Below, piece by piece: positions 43,401 through 51,569 of a stretch of DNA of 64,000 nucleotides (position 1 is the stretch's first letter; the number at the start of each line of letters is the position of its first letter). Made by a program: the position numbers and the translations under genes. The DNA is from Paracoccaceae bacterium (lineage in GTDB: Bacteria; Pseudomonadota; Alphaproteobacteria; Rhodobacterales; Rhodobacteraceae). Below the pieces are notes generated by a model, which saw only the letters and a list, made by a program, of their open reading frames with translations, searched no databases and was not told the origin of the DNA. The stretch is from NCBI GenBank assembly GCA_027492585.1, contig JAPUEK010000002.1, positions 1 to 64,000 on the forward strand. Reading direction: 5' to 3'.

Positions 43401-43850
43401 ATGAGGATTATTCAGGTGTCCGGAGCCGTGCATTTCCGCCGTAGCGGGTATTTGGCGCTTTTTCTGATGGCATTTTCGGGAATGGCCGCCGCGCAGACCG
43501 GCAATTTCGAGTTGGAGCTGAACACCTCGGCCGATGTGCCGGAAGGCTGCCGCCTGACCTTCGTGGCGACCAACAACACCACGGCCGATCTGAAGCAGGC
43601 CTCCTATGAGATGGCGCTTTTCGGCAAGGACAACGTTTATGCGATGGGCGTGATCTTCGAGTTCGGGGAACTGCCGCAAAGCAAGACGCGGGTGGTGCAG
43701 TTCGACCTGCCCGAGACCAAATGCGGGGATGTGACCCGCATCCTCGTCAACAACCCCGACAAATGCGAAACCGCCAAGGGCGGCTCCGACATCTGCATGA
43801 AAGGGCTGACCGCTTCATCGCGGGTGCAGTCGATTTCCTTCGGGCTCTAG
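43401..43850 (+). CDS. Secreted beta-rich protein of unknown function
   Basis: A 149-residue protein with a signal peptide ending AFSGMAAAQ. The mature chain looks like an immunoglobulin-like beta sandwich: FELELNTSADVPEGCRLTFVATNNTTADLKQASYEMALF, followed by AMGVIFEFGELPQSKTRVVQFDLPETKCGDVTRILV. Four Cys are present (GC, KC, KC and IC contexts). The look is similar to pilin-chaperone or Tat-signal proteins sometimes annotated in Rhodobacteraceae, but I cannot name a family. There is no lipobox, so it is not TssJ. The start at 43401 was chosen because the longer frame adds a non-signal N-terminus. Confidence 0.78.
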   Translation: MRIIQVSGAVHFRRSGYLALFLMAFSGMAAAQTGNFELELNTSADVPEGCRLTFVATNNTTADLKQASYEMALFGKDNVYAMGVIFEFGELPQSKTRVVQFDLPETKCGDVTRILVNNPDKCETAKGGSDICMKGLTASSRVQSISFGL

Positions 43851-43902
43851 GGTCAATCGACATCCGGACCGGGAAGGGCGAAACCGCCTGCGCCCCTCCC
43901 TT

Positions 43903-44003
43903 CATTTTCTGTCGGAAAATATCCTGCGGGGTTTGCCTCCGGTTCCGTCATCGGTCCAAAGGGCCGGCGGCATGGCGAAGGGGGCAAAACCCCTCCGGCG
44001 CCA
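43903..44003 (-). repeat. Intergenic GGATATTT repeat, copy E (diverged)
   Basis: On the minus strand it reads GGCGCCGGAGGGGTTTTGC, then about 55 bases of unrelated GC-rich sequence, then CCCCGCAGGATATTTTCC and GACAGAAAATGAAGGG. It is the same family as the others, but the hairpin's second arm is replaced. It lies between a plus-strand and a minus-strand gene end. Confidence 0.6.
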
Positions 44004-44038
44004 CGATCGCGCGCAGCGCCCGCCAAATGCCGCCCGCG

Positions 44039-45643
44039 CTAACCGATCTCCGCCGCGGTTCCGGCGAAGAAGCCATAGGCATTGGGGCCGAGGGTCAGGG
44101 TCCCGGCCTCGAGCCCGACCGCCTGTGCGGGGCCGAGCGCCGCACCAAGCCCCCTGGCCGCCACCGTGACCGGCTCGGGCGAGAGGTTGAAGAGGCAGGT
44201 CATCCCCTCCTTCCCCTCCCCTCGGGTAAAGGCAAGGACCGGCTCGGCCAGGTCGAAGAACCGCGTGGCGCCGGTCCGCAGCACCGCATGGGCGCGGCGG
44301 AAGGCCAGCATCTCGCGGTAGGTTTCCAGCACGGACCCCGCCACCCCGGTCTGGGAGGCGACATTTCGGGCAAGCTGCGGCGCCTTGACCGGCAGCCAGG
44401 GCGTGCCGGTGGTGAACCCGCCATTGACCGATCCGTCCCAGACCATCGGCGTGCGGGTATTGTCGCGGCCGATCGGCTCCGGCCAGAAGGTGATGCCCTG
44501 CGGATCGGTCAGTTCTTCAAGCGCCAGCTCGGTATCGGTCTGGCCCAGTTCTTCTCCCTCCCAGAGGCAGATGGAACCCTGGAAGGACAGCAGAAGCACC
44601 CCCGCCTGCCGCGACAGCGCATCCTGACTGGCGCCGTGCCTTGCCCAGCGGGTCGCCTGCCGCACCACGTCATGATTGGAGAAGGCCCACATCGGCCAGC
44701 CCTCCGGGGCATCGGCGAAGAATTCCGCGATCCTGGAGCGGAAGAAGGCGGCGGAATATTCATAGCCCATCATCTCGAAGCTGTAGCATTGATGCAGTCG
44801 CCCCGGCGCGGTGTATTCGCCCATCATGCGGATGGCGTGGTGGCTTTCGCCCATCTCCCCCACCGTGGCGCGGTCGTCGTAATCGTCCATGATCCGGCGG
44901 ATGCGCTCCATCCAGCCGAGGTTCTCGGGCTGGTTCTTGGAGAAGAGGTGATATTGCATCCCGTAGGGGTTGCCCTCCGGCTGGGTCTTCACCCGGTAGT
45001 CGGCGGCATCGTTCCGCAGAAGCCTGTCGTGGTAGAAATAGTTCACCGTGTCGAATCGGAACCCGTCCACCCCCCGGTCGAGCCAGAAGCGCAGCGTTTC
45101 CTCGTGCCAGTCCACCACCGCCGGGTTGTGGAAGTTGAGATCGGGCTGCTCGGCAAGGAAGTTGTGGAGGTAATACTGCTTGCGCCGCGCATCCCAGGTC
45201 CAGGCGGAGCCGCCGAAGACCGAAAGCCAGTTGTTCGGCGGGGTGCCGTCATGGTTCGGATCAACCCAGACATACCAGTCCGCCTTGGGATTGTCGCGTG
45301 AGGCGCGGCTTTCCTGAAAGTAGGGATGCTTGTCCGAGGAGTGGTTCAGCACCTGGTCGATGATGACCTTGAGGCCGAGTTCATGCGCCCGCGCCACCAG
45401 ATCGTCGAAATCCTGCAAGGTGCCGAAGACCGGATCGACATTGCGGTAATCGGCCACGTCATAGCCCATGTCGCGCATCGGCGAGGTGAAGAAGGGCGAC
45501 AGCCATACCGCATCGCAGCCAAGCGCCGCGATATGGTCGAGCCGCCGGGTGATGCCCTTCAGATCCCCGATCCCGTCGCCGTTGTCATCCTGGAACGACC
45601 GGGGATAGACCTGATAGGTCACGGCACCACGCCACCATTCCAT
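44039..45643 (-). CDS. Alpha-glucosidase (glycoside hydrolase family 13)
   Basis: A 534-residue cytoplasmic enzyme of the oligo-1,6-glucosidase/alpha-glucosidase group. Seen: WWRGAVTYQVYPRSFQDDNGDGIGDLKGI at the start, DAVWLSPFFTSPMRDMGYDVADY, IIDQVLNHSSDKHPYF (region I), GVDGFRFDTVNYFYHD (region II with the Asp nucleophile), VGEMGE (region III acid/base Glu) and FSNHDVVR (region IV). A small C-terminal beta domain ends the chain. It likely hydrolyses alpha-linked disaccharides or short malto-oligosaccharides. Similar enzymes in this family are often encoded beside ABC sugar transporters (aglEFG), but the neighbours here are MFS genes. Confidence 0.93.
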   Translation of the reverse strand: MEWWRGAVTYQVYPRSFQDDNGDGIGDLKGITRRLDHIAALGCDAVWLSPFFTSPMRDMGYDVADYRNVDPVFGTLQDFDDLVARAHELGLKVIIDQVLNHSSDKHPYFQESRASRDNPKADWYVWVDPNHDGTPPNNWLSVFGGSAWTWDARRKQYYLHNFLAEQPDLNFHNPAVVDWHEETLRFWLDRGVDGFRFDTVNYFYHDRLLRNDAADYRVKTQPEGNPYGMQYHLFSKNQPENLGWMERIRRIMDDYDDRATVGEMGESHHAIRMMGEYTAPGRLHQCYSFEMMGYEYSAAFFRSRIAEFFADAPEGWPMWAFSNHDVVRQATRWARHGASQDALSRQAGVLLLSFQGSICLWEGEELGQTDTELALEELTDPQGITFWPEPIGRDNTRTPMVWDGSVNGGFTTGTPWLPVKAPQLARNVASQTGVAGSVLETYREMLAFRRAHAVLRTGATRFFDLAEPVLAFTRGEGKEGMTCLFNLSPEPVTVAARGLGAALGPAQAVGLEAGTLTLGPNAYGFFAGTAAEIG

Positions 45644-45791
45644 TCGCTGCTCTCCCCAATGTTTGCGCTAACCTATGCAGTTCCCGCGCCGCTGCCAAGC
45701 CGCGCCGGCGCCCGGACTTGTGCGGGTGACAAGAATGGGTTTGACGCCGCCGTGGCCTCGCCGCAGTCTGGACTGCTGTCAGGAGAACGCT

Positions 45792-47027
45792 ATGGCAAAA
45801 CCTTCGCTTTTCACCCCGGTTCTGATCGCGGGCTGCATCATTCTGATGATCAGCTTCGCCATCCGCGCGAGTTTCGGGGTGTTCCAGATCCCGGTTGCCG
45901 AAGAATTCGGCTGGGCGCGGTCGGAGTTCAGCCTTGCCATCGCCATCCAGAACCTCGCCTGGGGAATCGGCCAGCCGATGTTCGGCGCCATGGCGGAGCG
46001 GTTCGGAGACCGCAAGGCGATCATCGCGGGGGCCGTGCTCTATGCGCTCGGCCTCGTGCTGTCGGCCTATGCGGTGACGCCGGGGCAGCACCAGATCCTG
46101 GCGATCCTCGTGGGCTTCGGCATTGCCGGCACGGGGTTCGGCGTGATCCTCGCCATCGTCGGCCGTGCGGCCAGCCCGGAGAACCGTTCCATCGTGCTCG
46201 GCATCGCCACGGCGGCGGGCTCGGCCGGGCAGGTCTTCGGGGCGCCGACGGCGGAATTCCTGCTGCGCTTCTATCACTGGCCGACGGTCTTCATCATCTT
46301 CGCCGTGGTGATCCTTGCCACGCTGGCGGCGCTGCCCTTCCTTCGCTCCCCGCGGCTTGCGACGCGGGCGGAGCTGGAGGAAAGCCTCGGCACCGTCCTT
46401 GTCCGCGCCTTCAAGGACCCGACCTATACGCTGATCTTCCTCGGCTTTTTCTCCTGCGGCTATCAGCTTGCCTTCATCACCGCGCATTTCCCGGCCTTCA
46501 TCACCGATTTCTGTGCCGGGATCGACCCGAATGGGATGCTGGCGGGCATGGGCATCCGGACGACTTCGGCGCTCGGGGCGGTGTCGATTTCCGTCATCGG
46601 GATCTTCAACATCGTCGGCACGCTGACGGCGGGCTGGCTCGGCAAGCGCTACAGCAAGAAGTACCTGCTGGCCGCGATCTATACCGGGCGGACGATCGCG
46701 GCGGCGGTGTTCATCCTGATGCCGGTGACGCCTGCGAGCGTGCTGGTCTTCTCGGCGGTCATGGGTGCGCTCTGGCTGGCCACAGTGCCGCTGACCTCGG
46801 GTCTCGTCGCGCATATCTACGGCATCCGCTACATGGGGACGCTTTACGGCTTCGTCTTCCTCAGCCACCAGATCGGGGGCTTCCTCGGCGTCTGGCTCGG
46901 CGGCAAGATGTTCGACATCACCGGCAACTATACGATGGTCTGGTGGATTGGTGTGGGGGTGGGGGCTTTCTCGGCCATCGTCCACCTTCCGGTGCGCGAG
47001 CGCGCACTGGAAGCCCGAGCGGCCTGA
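45792..47027 (+). CDS. MFS transporter (monocarboxylate/oxalate-formate-like)
   Basis: A 411-residue inner-membrane protein with twelve predicted helices of the major facilitator superfamily. Helix 1 starts TPVLIAGCIILMISFAIRASFGVFQIPV, and the loop after helix 2 has GAMAERFGDRKAI, a form of the MFS A motif. SCGYQLAFITAHFPAFI and GGFLGVWLGG suggest the monocarboxylate/oxalate:formate group, so an organic acid is a plausible substrate. The ATG at 45792 follows AGGAG; upstream codons in frame lack similarity. It is followed 6 bases later by another MFS gene, so the two are cotranscribed. Confidence 0.92.
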   Translation: MAKPSLFTPVLIAGCIILMISFAIRASFGVFQIPVAEEFGWARSEFSLAIAIQNLAWGIGQPMFGAMAERFGDRKAIIAGAVLYALGLVLSAYAVTPGQHQILAILVGFGIAGTGFGVILAIVGRAASPENRSIVLGIATAAGSAGQVFGAPTAEFLLRFYHWPTVFIIFAVVILATLAALPFLRSPRLATRAELEESLGTVLVRAFKDPTYTLIFLGFFSCGYQLAFITAHFPAFITDFCAGIDPNGMLAGMGIRTTSALGAVSISVIGIFNIVGTLTAGWLGKRYSKKYLLAAIYTGRTIAAAVFILMPVTPASVLVFSAVMGALWLATVPLTSGLVAHIYGIRYMGTLYGFVFLSHQIGGFLGVWLGGKMFDITGNYTMVWWIGVGVGAFSAIVHLPVRERALEARAA

Positions 47028-47033
47028 GCCATC

Positions 47034-48203
47034 ATGCGTGCCGGTATCGTCAGCCTGATCTTCGGCTATGTGCTCAGCCAGTTCTACCGCGCCTTTCTGG
47101 CGGTGCTGTCGCCTGTGCTTGCGGCAGACCTGCATCTGCCGGTCAAGGTGCTGGCCTCCGCCTCGGGCTGGTGGTTCCTCAGCTTCGCGCTGATGCAGCT
47201 TCCGGTCGGCTGGGCGCTGGACCGGATCGGACCCCGCCTGACGACGGCGGCGCTGCTGGCTGTCGGTGCGCTCGGGGCGGCGGTCTTTGCGACGGCGACC
47301 GGGGCGGGCGGGGTGAATACTGCCATGCTGCTGATCGGGGTCGGCTGCGCGCCGGTTCTGATGGCCTCCTACTACATCTTCGCGCGGCTTTATTCGCCGG
47401 TGGTCTTCGGCACTTTGGCGGGGCTGGTGATCGGGATCGGCTCGCTCGGAAATCTTGCCGCCTCCCTGCCGCTGTCCTGGGCGGTGGAGGGCATCGGCTG
47501 GCGCGGCACGCTCTGGGTGCTGGCGGCGGTGACGCTGGCGACGGCGGCGGCCATCCTTCTGCTGGTCCGCGATCCGGAGCGGGTGACGGGCGCGCAGAAA
47601 GGCTCTCTCCTTGATCTGCTGCGGATGCCGGCGCTTTGGCCGATCCTGATCATGATGGCGGCCTGCTATGCGCCGGCGGCGGGGCTGCGTGGGCTTTGGG
47701 CGGGGCCGTGGTTCGCCGATGTGCATGGGGCGGATGCGGCGCGGATCGGCGAGGTGACGCTGATCATGGGTCTGGCGATGGTCGCGGGCAATTTCGCCTA
47801 CGGGCCGCTGGACCGGCTGCTCGGCACCCGCAAATGGCTGGTCTTCGGCGGCAATGCGATGGTTCTGGCCTGCCTGCTGGCGCTTTGGGCCGCCCCCGCC
47901 GCGAAAGGCTGGCAGCCGCTGGTTCTGCTTGCCGCCATCGGGTTTTTCGGTGCCTCGTTCCCCATGGTCATGGCGCATGGCCGGGCGTTCCTGCCGCCGC
48001 ATCTGGTCGGGCGGGGTGTGACGCTGATCAACCTTTTCGGCATCGGAGCGGCGGGCGTCCTGCAAATGGTGACGGGCAGGCTCCATGCCGCCACCCCGCC
48101 GACCCCGCCCGAAGCCCCCTATGCGGCGCTGTTCCTGTTCTACGCGGTGACCACCGGCATCGGCCTTCTGGTCTATCTTTCGTCAAAAGATCGCACGGAC
48201 TGA
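47034..48203 (+). CDS. MFS transporter
   Basis: A 389-residue, twelve-helix major facilitator superfamily protein. Starts GIVSLIFGYVLSQFYRAFLAVLSPVLAADL. The first half contains WALDRIGPRLTTAALLAVGA (motif A) and the second half NFAYGPLDRLLGTRKWLVFGGNAMVL (the repeated motif). The substrate cannot be told. It begins six bases after the upstream MFS gene, without a terminator between. The two proteins are not close copies of each other. Confidence 0.9.
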   Translation: MRAGIVSLIFGYVLSQFYRAFLAVLSPVLAADLHLPVKVLASASGWWFLSFALMQLPVGWALDRIGPRLTTAALLAVGALGAAVFATATGAGGVNTAMLLIGVGCAPVLMASYYIFARLYSPVVFGTLAGLVIGIGSLGNLAASLPLSWAVEGIGWRGTLWVLAAVTLATAAAILLLVRDPERVTGAQKGSLLDLLRMPALWPILIMMAACYAPAAGLRGLWAGPWFADVHGADAARIGEVTLIMGLAMVAGNFAYGPLDRLLGTRKWLVFGGNAMVLACLLALWAAPAAKGWQPLVLLAAIGFFGASFPMVMAHGRAFLPPHLVGRGVTLINLFGIGAAGVLQMVTGRLHAATPPTPPEAPYAALFLFYAVTTGIGLLVYLSSKDRTD

Positions 48204-48294
48204 GGCTTTGGCCCATTCGGCCCTTCCCCCGCTGCCGTTCCTGCGCTAACAGGCCCCGTCTTTGACGGTCAAAGACGGATTTAGGAGAACCCCG

Positions 48295-49317
48295 ATGGGC
48301 TATAAGGTCGTCGTCGCGGGTGCCACGGGCAACGTGGGCCGCGAAATGCTGAACATCCTCGCCGAGCGCGAGTTCCCGATCGACGAGATCGCCGCACTGG
48401 CATCGCGCAAGTCGCTCGGCACTGAAATCAGCTTTGGCGAGAAGACCGTCAAGACCAAGGATCTCGACACTTTCGACTTCACCGGCTGGGACATCGCGCT
48501 CTTCGCCGTCGGCTCCGAAGCGACGAAGATCTATGCCCCGAAGGCTGCTGCCGCGGGTTGCATCGTGATCGACAATTCCTCGCTCTACCGCTACGATCCG
48601 GCGATCCCGCTGATCGTGCCGGAAGTGAACGCGGACGATATCGTCCACTACAAGAATAAGAACATCATCGCCAACCCGAACTGCTCGACCGCGCAGATGG
48701 TGGTGGCGCTGAAGCCGCTGCATGACCGCGCGAAGATCAAGCGCGTCGTCGTCTCGACCTATCAGTCGGTGTCGGGCGCCGGCAAGGAAGGCATCGACGA
48801 GCTTTGGGACCAGACCAAGGGGCTTTACGTCCCCGGTCAGGAAGTGGCGCCGAAGAAATTCACCAAGCAGATCGCCTTCAACGTGATCCCGCATATCGAC
48901 GTTTTCCTGGACGATGGCTCGACCAAGGAAGAATGGAAGATGGTCGCGGAGACCAAGAAGATCCTCGACAAGTCGATCAAGGTCACCGCGACCTGCGTGC
49001 GGGTTCCGGTCTTCGTCGGCCATTCGGAGGCGATCAACATCGAGTTCGAGGAGTTCCTCGACGAGGCCGAGGCCCGCGACATCCTGCGCGAGGCGCCGGG
49101 GGTGCTGGTCGTCGACAAGCGCGAGCCGGGCGGCTACATCACGCCCATCGAATCCGTGGGCGAATATGCGACCTACATCTCCCGCATCCGTCAGGACAGC
49201 ACTATCGACAACGGGCTGAACCTGTGGTGCGTGTCCGACAACCTACGGAAGGGGGCGGCACTGAACGCCGTCCAGATCGCCGAGGTTCTGGGCAACCGGG
49301 TGCTGAAAAAGGGCTGA
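48295..49317 (+). CDS. asd: Aspartate-semialdehyde dehydrogenase
   Basis: A 340-residue cytoplasmic enzyme that reduces beta-aspartyl phosphate to aspartate semialdehyde in lysine, diaminopimelate, threonine and methionine synthesis. NADPH loop: VVVAGATGNVGREMLNIL. Catalytic Cys: NPNCSTAQMVVALKPLHD. QSVSGAGKEGIDEL and VPVFVGHSEAINIEFE carry the other substrate-binding residues. The ATG at 48295 follows TAGGAG; the open frame extends 11 codons further upstream without similarity. An intrinsic terminator follows directly. Confidence 0.97.
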   Translation: MGYKVVVAGATGNVGREMLNILAEREFPIDEIAALASRKSLGTEISFGEKTVKTKDLDTFDFTGWDIALFAVGSEATKIYAPKAAAAGCIVIDNSSLYRYDPAIPLIVPEVNADDIVHYKNKNIIANPNCSTAQMVVALKPLHDRAKIKRVVVSTYQSVSGAGKEGIDELWDQTKGLYVPGQEVAPKKFTKQIAFNVIPHIDVFLDDGSTKEEWKMVAETKKILDKSIKVTATCVRVPVFVGHSEAINIEFEEFLDEAEARDILREAPGVLVVDKREPGGYITPIESVGEYATYISRIRQDSTIDNGLNLWCVSDNLRKGAALNAVQIAEVLGNRVLKKG

Positions 49318-49340
49318 TCGCGGCGCGCGACGGCACTGGA

Positions 49341-49370
49341 AAACCCCGCCTCCGGGCGGGGTTTTTCTTT
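49341..49370 (+). terminator. Rho-independent terminator of asd
   Basis: Stem arms AAACCCCGCC (49341-49350) and GGCGGGGTTT (49355-49364) with loop TCCG, followed by TTCTTT. It lies 23 bases after the asd stop and may also serve the convergent TPR gene. Confidence 0.9.
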
Positions 49371-49383
49371 GGGCCAAGGGGGA

Positions 49384-49839
49384 TCAGCCCGCCAGAGCCG
49401 CTTTCAGGTCTTCGGCCTCCTCACAGGTGCCGCAGAGCGTCTGCAACCGCTCCAGATTGGCGCGGGCCTTTTCCGGCTCGCCGAGTTGCAGGAACAGTTC
49501 CCCCTGATATTCGAGCGCGCCGAGATGGGCCGGATTGATCTGCAAGGCGCGGCCATAGGCCTTCCCCGCGGTCTCGGTATCGCCGAGCTTGCGGCTGGCA
49601 TAGCCGAGGAGGTTCCAGGCATCGGCATCCTGCGGCGCCTCGGTGGTCAGCCGGATCAGGATCGGCAGGGCGGCGGCGTAATTCTCCGCCTCGATGGCCG
49701 CCTGCGCTTCGGCATGGGCGGGCGACGCGAGGGGGGTGTCGCTGCTGCCGTCCGAACTGCCCTCGGCAAGCGCGGGGCCGGTGGTCATCGACAGAAGCCC
49801 GAAGAGGGCGAGGACGAGAAGCGAAAGCAGATGCGGCAT
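49384..49839 (-). CDS. Secreted TPR-repeat protein
   Basis: A 151-residue protein. A signal peptide (LLSLLVLALFGLLSMTTGPALA) is followed by a Ser-rich linker and about three tetratricopeptide units: AEAQAAIEAENYAAALPILIRLTTEAPQDADAWNLLGYASRKLGDTETAGKAYGRALQINPAHLGALEYQGELFLQLGEPEKARANLERL. A CGTC pair near the C-terminus may form a disulfide. Such small periplasmic TPR proteins are widespread, and their partner is unknown. The start at MPHLL is chosen because the 11 further codons upstream would spoil the signal peptide. Confidence 0.87.
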   Translation of the reverse strand: MPHLLSLLVLALFGLLSMTTGPALAEGSSDGSSDTPLASPAHAEAQAAIEAENYAAALPILIRLTTEAPQDADAWNLLGYASRKLGDTETAGKAYGRALQINPAHLGALEYQGELFLQLGEPEKARANLERLQTLCGTCEEAEDLKAALAG

Positions 49840-49999
49840 CGGATATCCCCAGAACCAAGGCTGCAAGACCATCGGAGCCTAAAGCGAATCTCCCCGCTCC
49901 GGTGCTCAAGCCTGCGTGAGGCGCGCTATCTGCGCTGAAAGCGGCGCTTTGATGGCGGGACGTCGCGGGGAGGGGCCGGGCAGGGCGCACCCTGCGTCG

Positions 50000-50070
50000 G
50001 GCGCCGGAGGGGTTTTGCACCCCTCCGGACCTCCCCGCAGGATATTTGAGGCAAGATGAAAGGGGCAGGG
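50000..50070 (+). repeat. Intergenic GGATATTT repeat, copy F
   Basis: Hairpin arms CCGGAGGGG (50004-50012) and CCCCTCCGG (50020-50028) with loop TTTTGCA, then CCCCGCAGGATATTTGAGG and AAGATGAAAGGGG. It is nearly identical to copies D and H up to the core, with a different tail. It lies just beyond the 3' end of the aminotransferase gene. Confidence 0.75.
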
Positions 50071-50098
50071 GCAGATTCGGCTTCAAGGGCGATCGGGG

Positions 50099-51439
50099 TC
50101 AGCCCAGGCTCTCCGCCGCCAGCACCTGCCGGACGGAGCGTGCGGTCTTTTCCACGATCTCCTGCAATTCAGCATCGGTGCAATTGTAGGGCGGGGCGAG
50201 GATGACGATATCGCCGTTCGCCCCATCGACATTGCCGCCGACCGGATAGCAGATCAGGCCGTTTTCCATGGCTTGCGCGCGGATCTTGAGGAAGAGCTTG
50301 CGTTCCGCCGGGAAGGGGGTTTTCCGCGCCCGTTCCGCGACGAGCTCAAGCGCGATGAAATGGCCGCGCCCGCGGATGTCGCCGATGGCCTCCACCCCGG
50401 TCAGGGCCTCGGCGAGCCAGCCCTTGAGGCGGGGTTCGTTGGCGGCGACCCGCTCCACCAGCCGGTCGCGGGTGACGATCTTCTGCACGGCCACCCCTGC
50501 GGCACAGGCGGCGGTATGGCCGGTGAAGGTGTGGCCGGTGCCGAAGGCGCCATGGGCGGCATGGATCGTCTCGGACACTTTGGCCGTGCAGATCGCCGCG
50601 CCGAGCGGCTGGTAGCCGCCGGCGAGGCCCTTGGCGACCGACATGATATCGGGCTCCACCCCGTCGGCCTCAAGCGCGCGCCAGGTGCCGGAACGGCCCG
50701 CGCCGCACATCACCTCATCGGCGATCATCAGGATGCCGTGGCGGTCGCAGATCTCGCGCACCCGGCGGGCATAGCCCTCGGGCGCCGGCACACAGCCGCC
50801 CGCCGCGCCGACGACCGGCTCGAAGACGAAAGCCGCGATGGTCTCCGGCCCCTCGCGCAGGATCGCGGCCTCCAGTTCCGCCGCCGAGGCCTCGCCCGCG
50901 GTTTCGGCCGTGGCCCCGGCAATCGGGCGGTAGGCATTGGTGGGCGAGACCTTGATCGAGGGGATGAAGGCCCCCTCATAGGCGAGCGTCCGCTCCGCGA
51001 AGCCGGAAAGCCCGAGTGCGCCGAGCGTGTTGCCGTGCCAGGACCTCTGCCGGGAGATGAAGCGCCGCCGCTCCATCTCGCCGCGCGCCGCGTGATATTG
51101 CAGCGCGATCTTGAGACAGCTTTCCACCGCCTCCGAGCCGCCGGTCACGAACACCATGTCGTTGAGCGTGCCGCCGCAGCGGACGCGGACCATCTCCGAC
51201 AGCTCTTCGAGCGCATCGGTGGTGAAGTTGTAGCGGTAGCCATGGGCGATCTGCTCCAACTGGGCGATGATGGCGGCGTTGACCTCCTCATGGGCATGGC
51301 CGAGGCAATAGACCGCCGGCCCGCCAGAGCCGTCGATATAGGTCTTGCCCGCCGCATCGCGCAGATAGGCGCCCTTGGCCCAGGTGACCTTCGGCAGATG
51401 CGCGGTGCTTTTCAGGCTGGCGGGCAGGGGGCTGGTCAT
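50099..51439 (-). CDS. Class III PLP-dependent aminotransferase
   Basis: A 446-residue enzyme of the omega-transaminase-like class III family. Motifs: YIDGSGGPAVYCLGHAHEEV, VFVTGGSEAVESCLKIALQYH (PLP phosphate binding), RSWHGNTLGALGLSGF, DEVMCGAGRSGTW (Asp contacting the pyridine nitrogen), and MSVAKGLAGGYQPLGAAI with the PLP-binding Lys. The amino donor could be an omega-amino acid, polyamine or taurine; the sequence does not decide. The ATG at 51439 is preceded by GAGG at a good distance; upstream reading in frame shows no homology. It is divergent from the DUF4139 gene. Confidence 0.93.
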   Translation of the reverse strand: MTSPLPASLKSTAHLPKVTWAKGAYLRDAAGKTYIDGSGGPAVYCLGHAHEEVNAAIIAQLEQIAHGYRYNFTTDALEELSEMVRVRCGGTLNDMVFVTGGSEAVESCLKIALQYHAARGEMERRRFISRQRSWHGNTLGALGLSGFAERTLAYEGAFIPSIKVSPTNAYRPIAGATAETAGEASAAELEAAILREGPETIAAFVFEPVVGAAGGCVPAPEGYARRVREICDRHGILMIADEVMCGAGRSGTWRALEADGVEPDIMSVAKGLAGGYQPLGAAICTAKVSETIHAAHGAFGTGHTFTGHTAACAAGVAVQKIVTRDRLVERVAANEPRLKGWLAEALTGVEAIGDIRGRGHFIALELVAERARKTPFPAERKLFLKIRAQAMENGLICYPVGGNVDGANGDIVILAPPYNCTDAELQEIVEKTARSVRQVLAAESLG

Positions 51440-51569
51440 GGCGGTCCTCATGGCGGATGCGCGACCATGGCAGCGCCAATCCGCCCCGGCAAGAGGCTGC
51501 TCCTGCGCCGCTCTTGTGCGGAGGCCCCCGGCCCCGCTAGGCTGCCGGTCATTCCCGGAGGAGTTTTCG

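Noticed and set aside
43401-43850. The secreted beta-rich protein as the missing TssJ
   Set aside because: TssJ is a lipoprotein; this sequence has a normal signal peptide cleaved before Gln with no lipobox Cys, and four Cys elsewhere.
45326-48086. Long frames in alternative frames over the two MFS genes (plus 45326-47614, minus 45585-48086)
   Set aside because: They overlap genes with clear transporter motifs and good ribosome sites; their own translations show no domain.
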